Assembly: GCA_050701115.1 (NCBI GenBank) | Contig: JBOHER010000499.1 | Span: 1-9,160 of the forward strand | Length of the DNA stretch: 9,160 nucleotides | Source: JBOHER01 sp050701115 | GTDB lineage: Bacteria > Actinomycetota > Actinomycetes > Mycobacteriales > Pseudonocardiaceae | Direction of reading: 5' to 3' | In this document: positions 6,594 through 9,160 of the stretch, in pieces | Position numbering within the stretch: position 1 is the first letter of the stretch | Layout of the letters: each line of letters starts with the position of its first letter | The notes under the pieces: model-generated | Told to the model about the DNA's origin: nothing | Seen by the model: the letters and a program-made list of their open reading frames with translations, nothing else | Database searches by the model: none | Program-made: the position numbers and the translations under genes

Positions 6594-7453
6594 GTCGGTG
6601 CATCTGTCGACATATGCACCCCCGATGGTGCATATGTCGACAGATGCACGTTCACCGCGGCCAACAGGAGCGCGAAGCCAGCCAACAGTGGCCACCATCG
6701 GGCGACACCGCGACGTCGTTGAGGAGCCTGTGCGGCGGGCACAGTGCTGTTGTCGATACCCAGGCCGAGCGGGACCGGCGCCGTGCGTGCGGGCTGGCCG
6801 GCCGGTATCGCCGTCGGGTGCACCGCGACAGCCGTACCGGCCAGGAAACCCTCGTGGGTCAGCACGGTGTCGGGCTGGATCGGCACATCGGGATCGATCA
6901 CGCGCATGATCGCTCGTGCCTGCTCCACTGTGCACCGCGAAAGGCCGACTCCGTTGACCGCGATGAACGAGTCGAGGGCGCTACGCAGGGTGCTCGACCG
7001 GGGATGTACCACCCGCACCGGACTGGCAGGCGGGTCGTCAGGCACTCGGACGTTCTCGGCGAAGGGCCCGACGGCCAGGATCGCGCAGATCGGCACCGGC
7101 ACCTGGCCCGATGCGTGTAGCCGCCGCGCGATCGCCTCGGCAGTCTCCAGCGCCGCGCTCCCTGGGTTGATGGCCGAGCCGGTACCGACCAGCGACCAGC
7201 CGTCGGCCTGCCACTCGCTGTGCAGTGGAGCGTCCAGGTGGATCGCTGGGCCGGGCAGGTCGACACCGAGCACCAGCACCACGGCACGCGGCAGCACCAG
7301 CACGGCGTCGACCGGCTGGTCCGATTCCGGCAAGCGGACGCCGATGAGTGCGATACCCCCGGTGAGTGATTCGCCCCGCCCCAGTGCGGTCAGTGCTGCG
7401 CGTATGTCATCGGCGACGCGTGATCCCTGCTCGCCGATGCGCAGGAGACGCAC
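6512..7453 (-). CDS. Unrecognised single-span membrane protein, possibly a degenerate NERD-like domain
   Basis: I do not recognise this 313-aa protein with certainty. The N-terminal 200 residues look soluble: VDAVLVLPRAVVLVLGVDLPG (48-68), then a W-rich segment (HSEWQADGWSLV, 78-89), NPGSAALETAEAIARRL (96-112) and VPICAILAVG (120-129). This order recalls the NERD nuclease-related fold (D-motif, E-x-K strand, NP-helix), but the E-x-K position reads G-V-D, so it would be catalytically dead; this is inference. A proline/alanine-rich linker (about 210-245) leads to RRR (246-248) and one membrane helix (WWPLLAGFALLLAAV, 253-267), suggesting a cytoplasmic domain on a C-terminal anchor. The start is GTG 7453, seven bases after GGGGAGG; upstream ATG 7546 and GTG 7459 fit the ribosome binding site worse. 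After residue 268 the frame runs through the double palindrome and 80 bases of antisense pntB to TGA at 6512, an odd tail. Confidence 0.65.
   Translation of the reverse strand: MRLLRIGEQGSRVADDIRAALTALGRGESLTGGIALIGVRLPESDQPVDAVLVLPRAVVLVLGVDLPGPAIHLDAPLHSEWQADGWSLVGTGSAINPGSAALETAEAIARRLHASGQVPVPICAILAVGPFAENVRVPDDPPASPVRVVHPRSSTLRSALDSFIAVNGVGLSRCTVEQARAIMRVIDPDVPIQPDTVLTHEGFLAGTAVAVHPTAIPAGQPARTAPVPLGLGIDNSTVPAAQAPQRRRGVARWWPLLAGFALLLAAVNVHLSTYAPSGVHMSTDAPTYSCLSSSTMSATEDLASPKSMLVLAS
6597..6650. repeat. Double palindrome between convergent genes
   Basis: Two 24-base units (6597-6620 and 6627-6650) are separated by CCCGAT. Their 23-base arms 6598-6620 and 6627-6649 are perfect reverse complements. 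Each unit is itself almost a palindrome, with core TGTCGACA flanked by GTGCAT on the left and ATGCAC on the right; 11 of 12 pairs match in the first unit, and the second unit repeats it with the single mismatch swapped. The element begins three bases after the pntB stop. It could act as a strong hairpin terminator for pntB, although no T-tract follows on either strand, or as a paired protein-binding site or dispersed repeat. Confidence 0.85.
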
Positions 7454-7674
7454 CAGCACACCTCCCCGTCGTAGTCCCCGACGTTGATCGTCCCGACTAC
7501 ACAGATTAGCCGCACCGACCGGATCGGTTGGCGTGGAGTCGAGCACGTCGGCTAGTGCGAAAGAAACTCATACCAATACTACTTTCGGTTATTGACGTGA
7601 AGCTGTTCACCTAGTTGAGTGATACCCCGATCGAATTACGCCAACCGGTCTAACCGGGACACGAGGAGGACGTG
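7454..7674. other. Divergent intergenic region before the protease
   Basis: This 221-base gap holds the start signals of the minus-strand membrane protein and the plus-strand protease. It contains a locally AT-richer patch at about 7557-7620, unlike the GC-rich genes. ACCGA-CCGGA-TCGGT (near 7515-7529) and CCGGT-CTA-ACCGG (7645-7657) are short inverted repeats, too short to interpret alone. I see no RNA gene or small coding region. Confidence 0.45.
7592..7620 (+). promoter_or_regulatory. Candidate protease promoter
   Basis: TTGACG (7592-7597) matches five of six -35 consensus positions and is followed after 17 bases by TTGAGT (7615-7620), which matches three of six -10 positions. Transcription would begin near 7627, giving a leader of about 48 bases. 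The site lies in the AT-richer patch. Moderate to weak evidence. Confidence 0.38.
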
Positions 7675-9135
7675 ATGGTTGAACGCAGGCCGTGGCGCAG
7701 GAAGGTGGCGGTCATCGCGGCGGCGCTCGCCCTGCCGGTGGTCGGTGCGGCATCCGCCCAGGGGGCGATCGGTTCGCTCGCACCGATTTCCGATTCGCTG
7801 AGCGGACTTCTGTCCGAAGGCTCGAAGGCCACCGTGCTGGTGCACGGAACCGATCTCGCTGCCGCGAATCGCGCGGTGACCGCCGCGGGGATGAAGAAGA
7901 TCACCAGCTTCGACAAGATCGGCGTGGTTGCCGCGTCGGGCAGTTCGGACCAGGTGAAACGGGTACGCTCCGCATCCGGTGTCACCTACGTGGAGAACAA
8001 TGACCCGATCGAGTTCTTCGGCAGCACGGGCACAACCGCGACGCGTAGTGCCGAGGCACGCACCACGCTTACCGACGCCGACGGCAACCCGCTCGACGGG
8101 CGGGGCTCCTCGGTGGCGGTTATCGACACGGGTGTCGACCCCAACCACCCCGCCTTCCTCGACGAGAACGGCGAGAGCCGGGTGGTGCGCAATATGAAGG
8201 CGCTGTGCACCGGTGGTACCAGCACCGGCTGCATCATCGACGCGGGCCCGCTGGACACCGACACCCTCTCCGGAGGCGGCCACGGCACGCACGTCACCGG
8301 CATCGCTGCGGGCAGCGTGCTCGAACTCTCCGATGGCACCGAGGTCGGCGGTTCGGCTCCCGGTGCCAAGATCGTGTCCATTTCCACCGGAGCCGTGCTG
8401 CTCATCATCGGTGCCGACGCCGCGTTGAACTGGGTGTTGGAGAACCACGCCGCGCCGTGTGGTGAGGGTGTCTCGGCCGATGAGTGCCCGCCGATCAAGG
8501 CGATCAACAACTCCTACGGGCCCAGCGGCGGTGGCGAGTTCAATCCCGAGTCAGCGACGGTGAAGCTGCAGCGTGCGCTCGCCGCTGAGGGTGTCCTCAC
8601 GGTGTGGGCCAACGGCAATGACGGTGGCGACGGTTCGCAGAGCCGCTCCAACCCGCCGGGACAGGACCCGACCCCCGGGGTCGTCTCGGTGGCGTCCTAC
8701 TTCGACGAGGGCACCGGTACCCGGGACGGCAAGGTGTCCGACTTCTCCTCGCGCGGTGCGGCCGAGGATCAGGGGACCTGGCCGGACATCTCCGCGCCCG
8801 GCGAGGAGATCATCTCGGCCTGTCGTCCGTACCTGCTGATCTGCTCGACCGGTGGACAGCCGCTGAACGGGCCCGGGCCGCTGGATCTCGGCACGTACAA
8901 CGTGATCAGCGGGACGTCGATGGCCGCCCCGCAGATCACCGGCATCATCGCGCAGCTCTTCCAGGCGAAGCCTGATGCCACCCCGGCCGAGATCGAGGAC
9001 GCGCTGAAGGCGACCGCGTACAAGTACACCGACGGTGCCGCCTACGAGCAGGCCGGGTCGTACACCTCGAGCTTCGACAAGGGCACCGGCCTGGTCGATG
9101 TGGTGGCCGCCGTCCAGGCGCTGACGGGCGGCTGA
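7675..9135 (+). CDS. Secreted subtilisin-like serine protease (S8 family)
   Basis: This 486-aa protein has a signal peptide: a basic N terminus (RRPWRRK, 4-10), a hydrophobic core (11-24) and a likely cleavage site ASA-QG after residue 28. Residues of about 50-115 (SKATVLVHGTD to YVENNDPIEFF) look like an I9-type propeptide that would fold and inhibit the enzyme until removed. The catalytic domain is complete: D151 (VIDTGVD), H203 (GGHGTHVTG), oxyanion N315 (WANGNDGG) and S415 (SGTSMAAP). Six cysteines fall in three close pairs (178/186, 262/271, 383/390), suggesting disulfides in an extracellular enzyme. It ends just after the domain with no C-terminal membrane helix, so it is not a mycosin of a type VII secretion system. 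AGGAGG lies five bases before ATG 7675; GTG 7672 is only two bases away from it and less likely. It appears to be transcribed alone. Confidence 0.93.
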   Translation: MVERRPWRRKVAVIAAALALPVVGAASAQGAIGSLAPISDSLSGLLSEGSKATVLVHGTDLAAANRAVTAAGMKKITSFDKIGVVAASGSSDQVKRVRSASGVTYVENNDPIEFFGSTGTTATRSAEARTTLTDADGNPLDGRGSSVAVIDTGVDPNHPAFLDENGESRVVRNMKALCTGGTSTGCIIDAGPLDTDTLSGGGHGTHVTGIAAGSVLELSDGTEVGGSAPGAKIVSISTGAVLLIIGADAALNWVLENHAAPCGEGVSADECPPIKAINNSYGPSGGGEFNPESATVKLQRALAAEGVLTVWANGNDGGDGSQSRSNPPGQDPTPGVVSVASYFDEGTGTRDGKVSDFSSRGAAEDQGTWPDISAPGEEIISACRPYLLICSTGGQPLNGPGPLDLGTYNVISGTSMAAPQITGIIAQLFQAKPDATPAEIEDALKATAYKYTDGAAYEQAGSYTSSFDKGTGLVDVVAAVQALTGG

Positions 9136-9160
9136 TCGGGCGCCGCGAAGGGGCATGAAG

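Noticed and set aside
6597..6650. CRISPR array or insertion-sequence ends
   Set aside because: There are only two units with a 6-base gap, no further repeats or spacers, no transposase gene and no flanking target duplication visible.
6189..6935. Minus-strand open frame spanning the end of pntB and the palindrome
   Set aside because: It is out of frame with the better supported membrane protein and reads as an antisense shadow with no ribosome binding site that I can see.
1..9160. tRNA, rRNA or riboswitch
   Set aside because: I saw no cloverleaf, rRNA-like stretch or known riboswitch core in the intergenic regions, all of which are under 225 bases.

Overview
The window is GC-rich DNA with dense, mostly ATG/GTG-started genes preceded by strong GGAGG-type ribosome binding sites. 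The gene content (a DesA3-like acyl desaturase with a dedicated ferredoxin-domain reductase, a three-subunit PntAA/PntAB/PntB transhydrogenase, and a secreted subtilase with a twin-Arg-rich N terminus) points to a mycolic-acid actinomycete, most likely Nocardia or a close relative (Mycobacteriales). The genus is inferred from protein character, not from a search.

Layout. 1-146: no complete gene, but a hairpin at 103-136 that probably ends the desaturase operon. 147-2667 (minus strand): a three-gene operon read in the order reductase (2667-1555), fatty acid desaturase (1524-391), small unknown protein (377-147). 2668-2856: divergent regulatory region with a good minus-strand promoter overlapped by two dyads. 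2857-3507 (plus): a TetR repressor of the FabR/DesT kind. 3508-3670: gap with short inverted repeats. 3671-6593 (plus): pntAA-pntAB-pntB, translationally coupled by 1-nt and 4-nt overlaps. 6597-6650: a striking double palindrome between convergent genes. 6512-7453 (minus): an unrecognised one-span membrane protein whose reading frame runs through that palindrome and into the antisense of pntB. 7454-7674: intergenic, with a candidate promoter. 7675-9135 (plus): a secreted S8 serine protease. 9136-9160: no gene seen.

How the genes may work together. The reductase passes electrons from NAD(P)H through FAD and its 2Fe-2S centre to the di-iron desaturase, which makes unsaturated acyl chains. The divergent TetR protein resembles repressors that sense the unsaturated/saturated acyl balance, and a dyad in the shared region looks like the operators of that family, so a feedback loop on membrane unsaturation is the best reading. 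The transhydrogenase downstream of the regulator makes NADPH from NADH using the proton gradient; a supply link to fatty acid metabolism is plausible but unproven. The protease and the membrane protein look unrelated to this theme. The least explained items are the double palindrome, the membrane protein with a possible inactive NERD-like domain, and the small protein at the end of the desaturase operon.
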